Below are positions 51,323 to 60,552 of a stretch of DNA of 64,000 nt, one piece after another; the first letter of the stretch is position 1; each line of letters begins with the position of its first letter. The position numbers and the translations under genes are program-made. The notes under the pieces were generated by a model, which saw only the letters and a list, made by a program, of their open reading frames with translations, made no database searches and was not told where the DNA came from. The stretch lies in assembly GCF_000377785.1 (NCBI RefSeq), contig NZ_KB898726.1:275801-339800 (forward strand), read 5' to 3'. The stretch comes from Thioalkalivibrio sp. ALJ24 (GTDB lineage Bacteria > Pseudomonadota > Gammaproteobacteria > Ectothiorhodospirales > Ectothiorhodospiraceae).

Positions 51323-53038
51323 ATGGACCGACCCGAAAACACACTGCAAAAGTTCGAAACCGGCATCGCCGGGCTCGACCGTGCCACTCGCGGCGGCCTG
51401 CCCAAAGGCCAGGCGACGCTTGTCCTCGGCCAACCCGCCGCCGGCAAGACCATCCTGTGTCTGCAGATCCTGGCCCGAGCGGTGGAACGGGGTGAACGCG
51501 GCGTTTTCGTGACCTTCGAGGAATCGCCCGAGCAGGTTCGCCGCGACGCCGCCTCGTTTACCTGGGGCGCTGACCTGCTGGAGTCCGAGCGTTGGCAGCT
51601 GATTGACGCAGGCCCGCATCCAGGGGCCGAGGCGGCCGGCGAATTCGACATCGGAGGCTTGCTGAGTGCCGTCACAGCCGCGGCCGGCAGCAATGCAGGC
51701 TGGGTGATCTTCGACGGCATCGACCAGCTCCTGCAGCTCCAGCCAACCCCGCGTGCCGCCATCGAGCAGATCCGCCGGATCAACGATCACTGCGAGACCC
51801 ACGGTCAGGCGGTGCTGATCACCGGCAAGGCACGGAGTGACAGCCCGGCACCGGCCTGGCTGGAAGGGATCGAGTTCCTGCTGTCGTCGAGCCTGCTGCT
51901 CTCCGCGCGCGTGGTCCAGCAGAAGCTCAACCGCTCACTGCGCGTTACCAAGTATCGGGGCAGCGACCATGTCGCCGACGAGATGCCGATGCTCATCGAT
52001 GGCGAGGGCATCCAGCTCCCCTACCACGAGGCCCTTCCGATCGGTCAGCCAGCGGCCGGCAGCGAACGGCTGAACACCGGCATCCCGCGTCTGGACAGCC
52101 TCCTGGGTGGCGGCATCCATCGCGGTTCCAGCCTGCTGATCTCCGGGCGCCCGGGGACCGCCAAGAGCACCCTGGCCGGAACCTTCGCAGAGACCCGGGC
52201 ACGCGAGGGCGAACGCGTGCTGTACATCAGCTTTGACGAGCTGGAAACGGCCTATGTCCGCAATCTGGCATCGGTGGGCATCGACCTGGCCAGCCCGGTC
52301 GCCAGCGGGACCGTCCGGTTTCAGGACTTTTCCGCCTACGCCTCGAGCGTCACCGAACACTTCCTCGCATTGCGACGCCTGATCGACGGTTTCGCTCCCG
52401 ACTGCCTGATCATCGATCCGGTCTCCGCCTTGCTGAAAGCCAGTGCCACCGAAGGCGCCCATCTGGCGACCGAACAGCTGAGCGATCTGGCCCGGCGACG
52501 CGGCATCACCACCGTTCTGACCGCACTGAGCGGTGTAGAGGGCCCGGAGGGAGAAGCCACCCTGGGCTATGTCTCCACGTTGGCCGATACCTGGATTGTC
52601 GTCGGTTACAACGAACGCGGGGGCGAACGTAACCGGTCGCTGTCCATCGTGAAATCGCGCGGTTCGGCTCACTCCAATCAGCAGCGCGAACTGATCCTGT
52701 CCGACAGCGGACTGGACCTCGCGGATGTTTACGCATCCGGCTCGGAGGTGCTGATGGGGACGGCGCGCGCGATGAAGGAACGCGAGAATCAGGAGCGGGA
52801 GCGCCAGCGACAGCTGGAGCGCGAGCGCCGGCGTCTGGACCTGGAACAGCGCATCCTGCAGGCGGAGGCAGAACGACAGCGTCTGGAGGCCGAACGCGAC
52901 CACCTGGATCGGACAAGCGGCGAGACCGATCGTCTGGAACACGATTATCACGAAGAAATCCGCCGCCGCCGGGACCCGGATCACGATCCGGAACCCTTCA
53001 AAGAAGGTCAGCATGCCGACGGAGGAAAACAGCATTGA
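51323..53038 (+). CDS. kaiC: KaiC homologue, double RecA-like ATPase
   Basis: 571 residues (cyanobacterial KaiC 519). The CI domain has Walker A LGQPAAGKTILCLQILA and the glutamate pair VFVTFEESPEQVRRDA. CII has Walker A ISGRPGTAKSTLAGTF and LYISFDELETAYVRNLAS. The CII segment GYVSTLADTWIVVGY keeps the Ser-Thr pair at the position of the KaiC phosphorylation sites. The C-terminal about 90 residues form a charged coiled coil (ENQERERQRQLERERRRLDL) in place of the cyanobacterial tail. The start ATG has CCGGAG upstream. It probably works as a hexameric ATPase switch or timer. Confidence 0.92.
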   Translation: MDRPENTLQKFETGIAGLDRATRGGLPKGQATLVLGQPAAGKTILCLQILARAVERGERGVFVTFEESPEQVRRDAASFTWGADLLESERWQLIDAGPHPGAEAAGEFDIGGLLSAVTAAAGSNAGWVIFDGIDQLLQLQPTPRAAIEQIRRINDHCETHGQAVLITGKARSDSPAPAWLEGIEFLLSSSLLLSARVVQQKLNRSLRVTKYRGSDHVADEMPMLIDGEGIQLPYHEALPIGQPAAGSERLNTGIPRLDSLLGGGIHRGSSLLISGRPGTAKSTLAGTFAETRAREGERVLYISFDELETAYVRNLASVGIDLASPVASGTVRFQDFSAYASSVTEHFLALRRLIDGFAPDCLIIDPVSALLKASATEGAHLATEQLSDLARRRGITTVLTALSGVEGPEGEATLGYVSTLADTWIVVGYNERGGERNRSLSIVKSRGSAHSNQQRELILSDSGLDLADVYASGSEVLMGTARAMKERENQERERQRQLERERRRLDLEQRILQAEAERQRLEAERDHLDRTSGETDRLEHDYHEEIRRRRDPDHDPEPFKEGQHADGGKQH

Positions 53039-53346
53039 ACGAGAATCAGGACCATGGCGAAGCCTCCATCCCCGTGCTGACCCTCTTCGTAACCGGATCG
53101 GCACCCCGCTCGCAGCGCGCGCGGGCCAACCTCGCCCGAATGCTTGAGCAAATCGGCCGCTCCGACCTGCAACCTCAGGAGGTCGATCTTCTAGAACACC
53201 CCCAACAGGGCATCACCCAGTCGGTGTTCGCCACCCCCTCGCTGCTGAAGACCGACGCGAATGGCGAAGTCTCGGTGCTCTACGGGGACCTGTCGGAGGA
53301 GGAACAGCTGCGGCGATTCCTCGCCGAACTGCAAACCAATACGTAA
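53035..53346 (+). CDS. kaiB: KaiB homologue
   Basis: 103 residues with the KaiB/thioredoxin-like pattern: PVLTLFVTGSAPRSQRARAN, then LQPQEVDLLEHPQQGITQSV and FATPSLLKTDANGEVSVLYG, DLSEEEQLRRFLAELQ. The TTG start overlaps the kaiC stop (TTGA) with GGAGG nine bases upstream. KaiB binds the CI ring of KaiC. No kaiA is present, as in non-cyanobacterial Kai operons. Confidence 0.92.
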   Translation: MNENQDHGEASIPVLTLFVTGSAPRSQRARANLARMLEQIGRSDLQPQEVDLLEHPQQGITQSVFATPSLLKTDANGEVSVLYGDLSEEEQLRRFLAELQTNT

Positions 53347-53354
53347 ACCGAAAA

Positions 53355-53431
53355 TGGCGTCCCCGGCAGGATTCGAACCTGCGACCTACCCCTTAGGAGG
53401 GGGTTGCTCTGTCCAGCTGAGCTACGGAGAC
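53355..53431 (-). tRNA. tRNA-Arg (anticodon CCT)
   Basis: 77 bases. The acceptor GTCTCCG pairs with CGGGGAC, discriminator G, CCA encoded. The anticodon stem ACCCC/GGGGT encloses CTCCTAA, giving anticodon CCT for AGG codons. The T-arm reads GCAGGTTCGAATCCTGC. Convergent with kaiB, nine bases from its stop. A common integration target elsewhere, but nothing mobile is next to it here. Confidence 0.96.
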
Positions 53432-53535
53432 GCGGGCGGGAATCCGGATTATACGCGCGGCTGGCGGCATGTCGAAAACGCCCCGCCGCTGGCCGCGGGG
53501 TGGCGCACCGCGCGCCGGCGAACTAATGTACGGGC

Positions 53536-53865
53536 ATGGCAAAGCTGAACTCCGAGCAAGCCGGGCGGCTGATCGATCTGCTGTGCCCCCTGGTGGGCGT
53601 GCGCGGCGAGGTTGACGGTCGCGTGGTGGAACTGATCGACATCCTCGACGAGGGACCCGGCGGTCAGCCCGGAATCGCACTGATGGATGCCGGCGTGGAC
53701 CGCAGCATTCAGACCAACCAGTACGGCGATCCGCTGTCCCGCCAGTCCCGCGTGCGCACGCTGCCCCTGCTGAGCGAGGTGGAACCGGACCTGCATCCGG
53801 TGCTGCGCGCCCTGCTCCCGGACGACGTCCTCCGGCGCTGTCGCGAGGAGCTCGCCGACGACTGA
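53536..53865 (+). CDS. Unknown small protein
   Basis: 109 residues. A helical N-terminus (MAKLNSEQAGRLIDLLCPLV) is followed by an acidic beta-rich middle (VRGEVDGRVVELIDILDEG) and a C-terminal helical end (ALLPDDVLRRCREELADD). No family recognised. It ends close to and converges on the tesA gene. Codon use matches the host. Confidence 0.6.
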   Translation: MAKLNSEQAGRLIDLLCPLVGVRGEVDGRVVELIDILDEGPGGQPGIALMDAGVDRSIQTNQYGDPLSRQSRVRTLPLLSEVEPDLHPVLRALLPDDVLRRCREELADD

Positions 53866-53918
53866 GCGCCGTGCCGCTGCAGCCCGGATCGCTCTTCAGC
53901 CCGTCATTCTGGCATCCG

Positions 53919-54617
53919 TCACTCTCCCGCCCGCTCGGCCGTCGCCGCCTCCACCTGCTCCAGCAACGGCTCGAGTTCCGGCCATACGTTGTCCAGCAGC
54001 TGCGGCTGGGCCTCGGCCGACGGATGGATCCCGTCGTCGTGCATCATCACCTCGTCGTCGGCCACCCCGTCCAGAAAGAACGGCTCGAAGGCCAGCTCGC
54101 GTTCTTTCGCCAGCTCGCGGAACACCGCCTCGAAGCGGTCCGTATACTGGGGACCGTAGTTGGGCGGGATGCGGATGCCCAGCAACAGGGTCTGCGCGCC
54201 CGCGGCGTCGATGGCATCCAGCATGGCCTCGAGGTTCTCGCGCATGGCGGCGGGCGCCAGCCCGCGCAGGCCATCATTGCCGCCCAGCTCGAGGATGACG
54301 ATGTCCGGCTCGACGCGTTCCAGTTCGTCCGGGAGGCGCTGACGGCCGCCGGCCGTGGTCTCGCCGCTGATCGAGGCGTTGTGCACCCGCCAGTGGCCAT
54401 CGCGCGCCTCCAGGCGCTCTTCCAGCAGGGCCACCCAGCCTTCGGACTCGTCCATCCCCCAGGCGGCACTGAGCGAATCGCCGAACACAAGCAGGCGATG
54501 GGTGTCGTCCTCCGGGGCCTTGTGGGCAGAATTCTCCGCCGGCGGGGAATTCGCGGCGAGCGGAAGACTCAACAGCAGGGCAAGACACCCAACGATCAGC
54601 AACGGGAAACGCGACAT
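53919..54617 (-). CDS. tesA: Arylesterase/lysophospholipase TesA-like, SGNH hydrolase
   Basis: 232 residues. Signal peptide MSRFPLLIVGCLALLLSLPL, then block I LLVFGDSLSAAWGMD (nucleophile Ser), block II SISGETTAGG, block III ELGGNDGLRGL, and DGIHPSAEAQ with the Asp-His pair. A periplasmic lipase/esterase of the TesA type. Its start codon overlaps that of the divergent ABC transporter gene within CATG at 54,615-54,618; GAGG lies nine bases upstream inside that gene. Confidence 0.9.
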   Translation of the reverse strand: MSRFPLLIVGCLALLLSLPLAANSPPAENSAHKAPEDDTHRLLVFGDSLSAAWGMDESEGWVALLEERLEARDGHWRVHNASISGETTAGGRQRLPDELERVEPDIVILELGGNDGLRGLAPAAMRENLEAMLDAIDAAGAQTLLLGIRIPPNYGPQYTDRFEAVFRELAKERELAFEPFFLDGVADDEVMMHDDGIHPSAEAQPQLLDNVWPELEPLLEQVEAATAERAGE

Positions 54618-55326
54618 GGATGCATCCTCGCAAGCAGTACTGGAAGCCACGGACCTGCGCCAGCGAGTGGAGGGGCCCAGCGGCACGCTGGACATCCTTC
54701 GCGGCGTGTCCCTGGCGGTCAACCCGGGCGAGACGGTCGCCATCCTCGGCGCCTCCGGCTCGGGCAAGTCGACCCTTCTGGGTCTCCTCGCGGGTCTTGA
54801 CGCCCCCAGTGGCGGAGAAGTTCGACTGCTGGGCCAGACCATCAGCGAACTGGACGAGGACGGCCGCGCGGCCCTGCGCGCCGGAAGGGTCGGTTTCGTG
54901 TTCCAGTCGTTTCAGCTGCTGCCGGCCCTGACCGCACTGGAAAACGCCCTCCTGCCGCTGGAGCTCAACCCGGAACACGCGCAGCAGCCGGCCGCGGAGC
55001 TGACCCGCCGCGCCCACGAGGCACTGGAGCGCGTGGGGCTGACCGAGCGCGCGCGCCACTATCCGCACCAGCTCTCCGGCGGCGAACAGCAGCGCGTCGC
55101 GATCGCGCGCGCGATCGTCGACCGGCCGGCCATCCTGTTCGCCGACGAGCCCACCGGCAACCTCGACGGGCGCACCGGCGAACGCATCATCGAACACCTG
55201 TTCGCCCTCACCGACGATCCCGAACCCGGCCACGTCCCCGCTGCCCTGCTGCTGGTCACCCACGACCCCGAACTGGCGCAGCGCTGCGACCGCATCATCC
55301 GCATCCAGGACGGGGTTCTGGCATGA
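54616..55326 (+). CDS. ybbA: ABC transporter ATP-binding protein, YbbA/LolD-like
   Basis: 236 residues. Walker A LGASGSGKSTLLGLLAGLD, Q-loop VFQSFQLLPALTALENALLP, signature HQLSGGEQQRVAIARAIVD, Walker B ILFADEPTGNLDGRTG. It belongs to the MacB/LolD-like group, next to an FtsX-type permease and divergent from tesA as in E. coli ybbA-ybbP/tesA. Its stop overlaps the permease start (ATGA). Substrate unknown; envelope lipid or lipoprotein handling is likely from the family. Confidence 0.95.
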   Translation: MDASSQAVLEATDLRQRVEGPSGTLDILRGVSLAVNPGETVAILGASGSGKSTLLGLLAGLDAPSGGEVRLLGQTISELDEDGRAALRAGRVGFVFQSFQLLPALTALENALLPLELNPEHAQQPAAELTRRAHEALERVGLTERARHYPHQLSGGEQQRVAIARAIVDRPAILFADEPTGNLDGRTGERIIEHLFALTDDPEPGHVPAALLLVTHDPELAQRCDRIIRIQDGVLA

Positions 55327-57842
55327 GTCCGGCGGCCGGACTGCATCATCCGCTGCGCCAGCTGCGGGGATGGCTGCGGGGCACCCGTCAGGAGTGGCGT
55401 TCGGCCGAGTTGCGGGTACTGGCCGCTGCCCTGGTGGTGGCGGTGGCCGCGGTGGCCGCGGTGGGCTTTTTCACCGACCGCGTCGACCGCGGCATGGCCG
55501 ACGAGGCGGCCTCCCTGCTGGGCGGGGACCTGTCGGTGGTCGCGCGCGACCCGATCCCCGACGAGTGGGTGGAACAGGCCCGCGAGCGGGGACTGGAACA
55601 GGTGCGCACGGCCGCCCTGCCCTCGGTGCTGTTCGGTGCGGAGGACCGCTCGCGACTGAGTTCCCTGCGCGCGGTGGATCCCGACTGGCCGCTGGTGGGC
55701 GAGGCCCGCATCCGCGATGCCGAGGGCCGGGAACGGGCCGTCACCGAGGGACCGGAGTCCGGCGAGGCCTGGCTGGAGAGCAGCCTGCTGAACGACCTCG
55801 GTCTGGAACCGGGGGGTACGGTCACCGTCGGACACCGGGACCTGGAGATTACCGCGGTCCTGACCCTGGAACCCGACCGCGGCAGTGCGCTCACCGATCT
55901 CGCACCGCGGCTGCTGCTCGCCTACCAGGACCTGGAATCGACCGAACTGATCGGCCCCGGCAGCCGCGTGCGTTACCAGTTCCACCTGCGCGGGGCAGAC
56001 AGCGCGGTGGCCGGGTTCGAACAGTGGCTGGAACCGCGTCTGGAGGCCGGACAGCGCATCCAGGGCCTGGAGGATGCCGATCCGGAGCTGCGCGCGGCGA
56101 TCGAGCGCGCCGAGCGTTTCCTCGGCCTGGCGTCGCTGATGGCCGTGCTGCTGGCCGGGGCCGCGATCGCGGTGGCGGCACACCACTTTGCCCAGCGCCG
56201 CGCCGACTCGGCGGCGATCATGCGCGCCCTGGGCGCCAGCGCACGGCGGGTGCTGGCGGTGTATTTCGGGCGTGTGCTGCTGGTTGCCCTGATCGCCTCG
56301 CTGATCGGGCTGGCCATCGGCTTCGCCGCGCAGTTCGTGCTCGCCGCCCTGCTGGGCGACTGGCTGGACGCCGATCTGCCCCCGCCAGGCCTGCGACCGG
56401 TGGTGGCCGGGCTGGGCGTCGGCCTGATCACCGCCGCCGGCTTCGCCCTGCCGGCGATGCTGCGCATCGGGCAGATCCCGCCGCTGCGGGTACTGCGCCG
56501 CGACATCGGCCTGCCGTCGGCCTCGGTGTGGCTGTCGGGCGGGCTGGCGGTGGCGGCCTTCGGCGCCCTGCTGTGGTGGCAGGCGGCCGATGCGCAGCTC
56601 GCCCTGTGGGTCCTGCTGGGCACCGCCGGGGCCCTGCTGATCCTCGGCCTGCTGGGGGCGGCCCTGGTGCTGGCGGTACGCCCGCTGCGTGACCGCGGCG
56701 GCATCGCGCTGCGTTTCGGTCTGGCCAATCTGGCGCGGCGCGGCGGGCTGAGCGCGGTGCAGCTGGTGGCCTTCAGCGTGGGCATCCTCGCGCTGTTGCT
56801 GCTGGCGATCGTGCGCGTCGACCTGCTGGAGGCCTGGGATGCCAGCATCCCCGAGGACGCGCCCAACCACTTCTACGTGAACATCCAGCCGGGGGAACAG
56901 GACCGGCTGGCCGACCGCATGGAAGAGGCCGGGCTGGAACGGCCGCAGATGGACCCGATGATCCGCGGCCGACTGGTTGCCATCAACGACCTGCCGGTGG
57001 GGCCCGAGGACTTCGACGACGAGCGCACCCGACGCCTGCTGGACCGCGAGTTCAACCTGTCCTACGCGGAACAGCCACCGGAGCACAACCCGGTGGTGGA
57101 AGGCTACTGGACCCTTGACCAGCCGGATTCCGACGGGCTCTCGGTGGAGGCCGGGCTGATGGAACGCCTGGGGCTGGAACTGGGCGACAGCCTGACCTTC
57201 CGCATCGGCGGGCGCGCGGTGCGCGGGACCATCACGAACGTGCGCGAGGTGAACTGGGACAGCTTCCGGGTGAACTTCTTCGTCACCGGTGCCCCGGCCC
57301 TGCTGGACCAGCAGCCGCGCACCTATATCACCGCGTTCCGCCTGCCGGAGGACATGCACGACGCCCAGAGCCGCTGGCTGCGCGATTTCCCGGCGGTCAC
57401 CGCGATCGATGTCAGCGCGATCCTGGAGCGCGTGCGCGACATCATCGAACAGGCCACGCGCGCGGTCGAATACGTGTTCCTCTTCACCCTGGTGGCCGGG
57501 CTGACGGTGCTGTTCGCCGCGGTCCAGGCGACCCGCGACGTCCGCCGGCGCGAGGCCGCACTGCTGCGCACCCTGGGTGCTCGGCGCCGCGACATCCGTA
57601 ACGCGCTGCTGGCCGAGTTCGGGACCCTGGGCTTTCTCGCCGGGCTGCTGGCGGCGATCATCGCCACCGCGATCGGGGCCCTGCTGGCCTGGCAGGTGTT
57701 CGACTTCGACTACCGCATCAACCCGATGACGTTCGTCTACGGGATCGGCGGCGGCACCCTCGGCATCGCGCTGGCCGGCTGGCTCGGCACCCGGCGGGTG
57801 CTGGATCAGGCCCCGCTCACGGTGCTGCGCGGGCCGGAGTGA
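55323..57842 (+). CDS. ybbP: FtsX-family ABC permease, YbbP-like
   Basis: 839 residues, about ten membrane segments: one near 30-50 (VLAAALVVAVAAVAAVGFFT), a large periplasmic domain, a first FtsX core at 270-400 (LASLMAVLLAGAAIAVAAHH), a central helix pair, a second periplasmic domain and a last core at 715-830 (YVFLFTLVAGLTVLFAAVQ). The double-core, 800-residue form is YbbP. It forms the transmembrane part of the ABC machine with the preceding ATPase. Confidence 0.93.
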   Translation: MSPAAGLHHPLRQLRGWLRGTRQEWRSAELRVLAAALVVAVAAVAAVGFFTDRVDRGMADEAASLLGGDLSVVARDPIPDEWVEQARERGLEQVRTAALPSVLFGAEDRSRLSSLRAVDPDWPLVGEARIRDAEGRERAVTEGPESGEAWLESSLLNDLGLEPGGTVTVGHRDLEITAVLTLEPDRGSALTDLAPRLLLAYQDLESTELIGPGSRVRYQFHLRGADSAVAGFEQWLEPRLEAGQRIQGLEDADPELRAAIERAERFLGLASLMAVLLAGAAIAVAAHHFAQRRADSAAIMRALGASARRVLAVYFGRVLLVALIASLIGLAIGFAAQFVLAALLGDWLDADLPPPGLRPVVAGLGVGLITAAGFALPAMLRIGQIPPLRVLRRDIGLPSASVWLSGGLAVAAFGALLWWQAADAQLALWVLLGTAGALLILGLLGAALVLAVRPLRDRGGIALRFGLANLARRGGLSAVQLVAFSVGILALLLLAIVRVDLLEAWDASIPEDAPNHFYVNIQPGEQDRLADRMEEAGLERPQMDPMIRGRLVAINDLPVGPEDFDDERTRRLLDREFNLSYAEQPPEHNPVVEGYWTLDQPDSDGLSVEAGLMERLGLELGDSLTFRIGGRAVRGTITNVREVNWDSFRVNFFVTGAPALLDQQPRTYITAFRLPEDMHDAQSRWLRDFPAVTAIDVSAILERVRDIIEQATRAVEYVFLFTLVAGLTVLFAAVQATRDVRRREAALLRTLGARRRDIRNALLAEFGTLGFLAGLLAAIIATAIGALLAWQVFDFDYRINPMTFVYGIGGGTLGIALAGWLGTRRVLDQAPLTVLRGPE

Positions 57843-57851
57843 CGCGATGGT

Positions 57852-58730
57852 TCAGTGGCCGTACATCACGCCGGTGTCGAGGAAGCCGAACAGCACGAGG
57901 AAGGCCAGGATCCACACGTAGATGGAGAACACCTTCAGGCTGGAGCGATAGAGGAAGAACAGCACCATCTTCAGCGACACCACGCCGACCACCGCGGAGA
58001 CCACGAACCCGGTGATCAGCGCGGACCATGAGAGATCGCCCAGGCCGTCGTGGTTGAACACGTCCAGCGACTGCACGGCGGTGGCCGCGAGGATGGTCGG
58101 GATCGCGAGGAAGAAGCTGTATTCCGCCGCCCAGCGCCGCTTGAGCCCGCTGAACAGGCCGAACACGATGGTCATGCCACTGCGGCTGAGCCCGGGCACG
58201 AGGGCAAAGCCCTGGGCCACGCCGATCACCGTCGCGATGCGCGGGTTCAGCTTGCGCAGCCCCAGCGGGCGCCGGCTCAGGCGGTCGGTCCACCACAGCA
58301 GCACGCCGGTCAGGGTCAGGGTCCCGGCGATCAGCACCGGGTTGGCGAACACCTGCTCGAAGGCCGCCTTGAGGGTAAAGCCCACCGCGGCGGTCGCGAC
58401 CACCGACAGCACGCACAGCATCCCGAGACGGAAATACAGCATCTCGCGCCGCGCCTCGCCGCGCCGCGCGGCCCACTGCCAGCTCTCGCGCAGGATGCCG
58501 CCGGAGAGCTGCCACAGGCTGCGGCGAAACACATAGACGATCGACACCAGCGTGCCCACATGCACCACCAGATCGAACAGGATCATCTCCGGGCTCTCCG
58601 GCGGCGGCAGTTCGTGGCCCTGGCCGATCAGCCAGTGCTGGGTGAGCACCAGGTGCGCGGTTGAACTCACCGGCACGAACATGAAAATACCCTGTACGAT
58701 CCCCAGCAGGGTCGCGATCCAGATCGCCAT
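57852..58730 (-). CDS. uppP: Undecaprenyl-diphosphatase (UppP/BacA-like), variant active site
   Basis: 292 residues with eight hydrophobic segments. Conserved FVPVSSTAHLVLTQHWLI and VPGLSRSGMTIVFGLFSGLK are present. In the first motif the usual (E/Q)xxxE reads QGIFM, so the second, normally essential glutamate is methionine. The extramembrane catalytic arginine in SRSGMT and the histidine in STAHL are kept. It would recycle the lipid carrier of peptidoglycan synthesis. The substitution makes full activity uncertain. The ATG at 58,730 is chosen for the family N-terminus. Confidence 0.88.
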   Translation of the reverse strand: MAIWIATLLGIVQGIFMFVPVSSTAHLVLTQHWLIGQGHELPPPESPEMILFDLVVHVGTLVSIVYVFRRSLWQLSGGILRESWQWAARRGEARREMLYFRLGMLCVLSVVATAAVGFTLKAAFEQVFANPVLIAGTLTLTGVLLWWTDRLSRRPLGLRKLNPRIATVIGVAQGFALVPGLSRSGMTIVFGLFSGLKRRWAAEYSFFLAIPTILAATAVQSLDVFNHDGLGDLSWSALITGFVVSAVVGVVSLKMVLFFLYRSSLKVFSIYVWILAFLVLFGFLDTGVMYGH

Positions 58731-58831
58731 GGCCGTTCGCTCTTGTCCGCGGGCGGGAAAGGCGCCGCAGTATACGGAAATCACACGACGAAATCGCCGG
58801 GCGCCGTCACACGCCCGCCAGGGAAGAAACC

Positions 58832-60544
58832 ATGCATGCACCGACCCGCCACACCCCGCGCGCCGTGCGGAACCCTCGCGCCGCCACCGCCGCCCTCATC
58901 CTGCTGCTGGCCCCGGCCCTGCCGGGGGCGGCCACCGCCGACTGCCCCGCCCCGCCGATCGACGACCGCGTGGCCCTCGACGAACTGCGCGCCGGCGCGG
59001 TGGACGAGGATCAACCCGTGGTCGCCGAGGGCACGGTCAGCGGCGTGTTCCAGGACGAGGACGCGCTGGGTGGGTTCTATCTGCAGGACGACGCGACCAA
59101 CCCGCCCAGCGGACTGTTCGTGTACGCCCCGGACCACGCCGACACCGACCTGCAGCCCGGCGACCGGGTGCAGGTCCATGCGCGTTTCGGCCGCCACCAC
59201 GGCCGCCCGCAGCTGTCCCGGATGCAGGCACTGGAGCGCTGCCGGCGCGGCGAACCCCCGCAGGCCGTGACCCTGCGCCTGCCGGAAGACGCCGAACGGC
59301 TGGAGGCACTGGAAGACGTGCGCGTGCGTTTTGACCAGACCCTGACCGTCACCGCCAATCGCGAACTGGCGCGCTACGGCAGCCTGGACCTTGCCGCCGG
59401 CGGGCGCCTGCGCCACCCGGGCCAGACCGGGGAATTCGGCGATCCGGATGGCGGCGACGGCGATGGCAACGGGGATCGCCGCATCGTGCTGGACGACGGC
59501 AGCTACCGCGCCCGCCCCGACCCGGTGCCGTATCTGGACGACCACGGCACCCGCCGCGTCGGCAGTCGGGTGGACGGCCTGACCGGCATCCTGACCCACG
59601 CCTTCGACGCCCACCGCGTGCATCCGGTGTATCCGCCGCAATGGGAGGGCGGGGACCGCCCCGACCCACCACCCGAGCCCGGCGACGACACCCTGCGCAT
59701 CGCCACCGCGAACCTGGAGAACGACTTTGTCACCCTGGGCGAGCGCGGCGCGCAGGACCCCGCCGAACGCGAACGCCAGACCGCCAAGCTGGACGCCCAG
59801 CTCGCGGGCCTGGCGATGGACATCCTCGCATTCGTGGAACTGGAGAACCGCCCCGCCGCCGGACGCGAGCTGCGCGAGCGGGTGGATGCCCTGGACGAGC
59901 GCACGCACATGCGCAAGGCCGCCCACCCCGACAGCGGGACCGATGCGATCCAGGTCGGCCTGCTCTACGACCGCGAGCGGGTGGAACTGCTGGACACCGC
60001 GGCCGACGGGGATGCGGTCCACCATCGCCCGCCGCTGCTGGGCTGGTTCCGTTCACGCGACGGCGGCGAACCCTTCGGCGTGGTGGCCGTGCACTTCAAG
60101 GCCAAGACCGGCTGTCCGGAGCACGGCGACATCGACCGCGGTCAGGGCTGCTGGAACCAGCGCCGCACCGAGCAGGCCGAGCGCCTGGCGGAGTGGATCG
60201 CCCGGCAGCGCGAGGCCAGACCGGACGACCCGCCGGTGATCATCGCCGGCGATCTCAACAGCTACGCCGCCGAAGACCCGCTGGCCGCCCTGCGCGCGGC
60301 CGGCAAGGAGGACCTGGTGGCCACGGATCCGGAGACCATCCACACCTACGTGTTCCGCGGCCGCTCGGGGCAGCTGGACTACCTGCTCGGCCCGGAGGCG
60401 CTGGCCGCGCGGGTCGTGGCCGCCGACACCTGGGCGGTGAACGCCGACGAACCCGTGTTCCTCGGCTTCGACGGCGCGCATCCGGCCGACGGCCCCTGGC
60501 GCGCCTCCGACCATGACCCGGTGTGGCTCGACCTGCGCCCGTAG
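58832..60544 (+). CDS. ExeM/NucH-type extracellular nuclease
   Basis: 570 residues. Signal peptide (AATAALILLLAPALPGAATA) and an OB-like domain near 50-140 (GTVSGVFQDEDALGGFYLQD) are followed by an acidic Asp-rich segment (DPDGGDGDGNGDRR) near 200-215. A C-terminal endonuclease/exonuclease/phosphatase domain has RIATANLENDFVTLG, ILAFVELENR, GVVAVHFKAKTGC, VIIAGDLNSYAAEDP and ASDHDPVWLDLR. Probably secreted or surface-bound DNase for external DNA or biofilm turnover. Divergent from uppP. Confidence 0.9.
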   Translation: MHAPTRHTPRAVRNPRAATAALILLLAPALPGAATADCPAPPIDDRVALDELRAGAVDEDQPVVAEGTVSGVFQDEDALGGFYLQDDATNPPSGLFVYAPDHADTDLQPGDRVQVHARFGRHHGRPQLSRMQALERCRRGEPPQAVTLRLPEDAERLEALEDVRVRFDQTLTVTANRELARYGSLDLAAGGRLRHPGQTGEFGDPDGGDGDGNGDRRIVLDDGSYRARPDPVPYLDDHGTRRVGSRVDGLTGILTHAFDAHRVHPVYPPQWEGGDRPDPPPEPGDDTLRIATANLENDFVTLGERGAQDPAERERQTAKLDAQLAGLAMDILAFVELENRPAAGRELRERVDALDERTHMRKAAHPDSGTDAIQVGLLYDRERVELLDTAADGDAVHHRPPLLGWFRSRDGGEPFGVVAVHFKAKTGCPEHGDIDRGQGCWNQRRTEQAERLAEWIARQREARPDDPPVIIAGDLNSYAAEDPLAALRAAGKEDLVATDPETIHTYVFRGRSGQLDYLLGPEALAARVVAADTWAVNADEPVFLGFDGAHPADGPWRASDHDPVWLDLRP

Positions 60545-60552
60545 GCCGCCGG

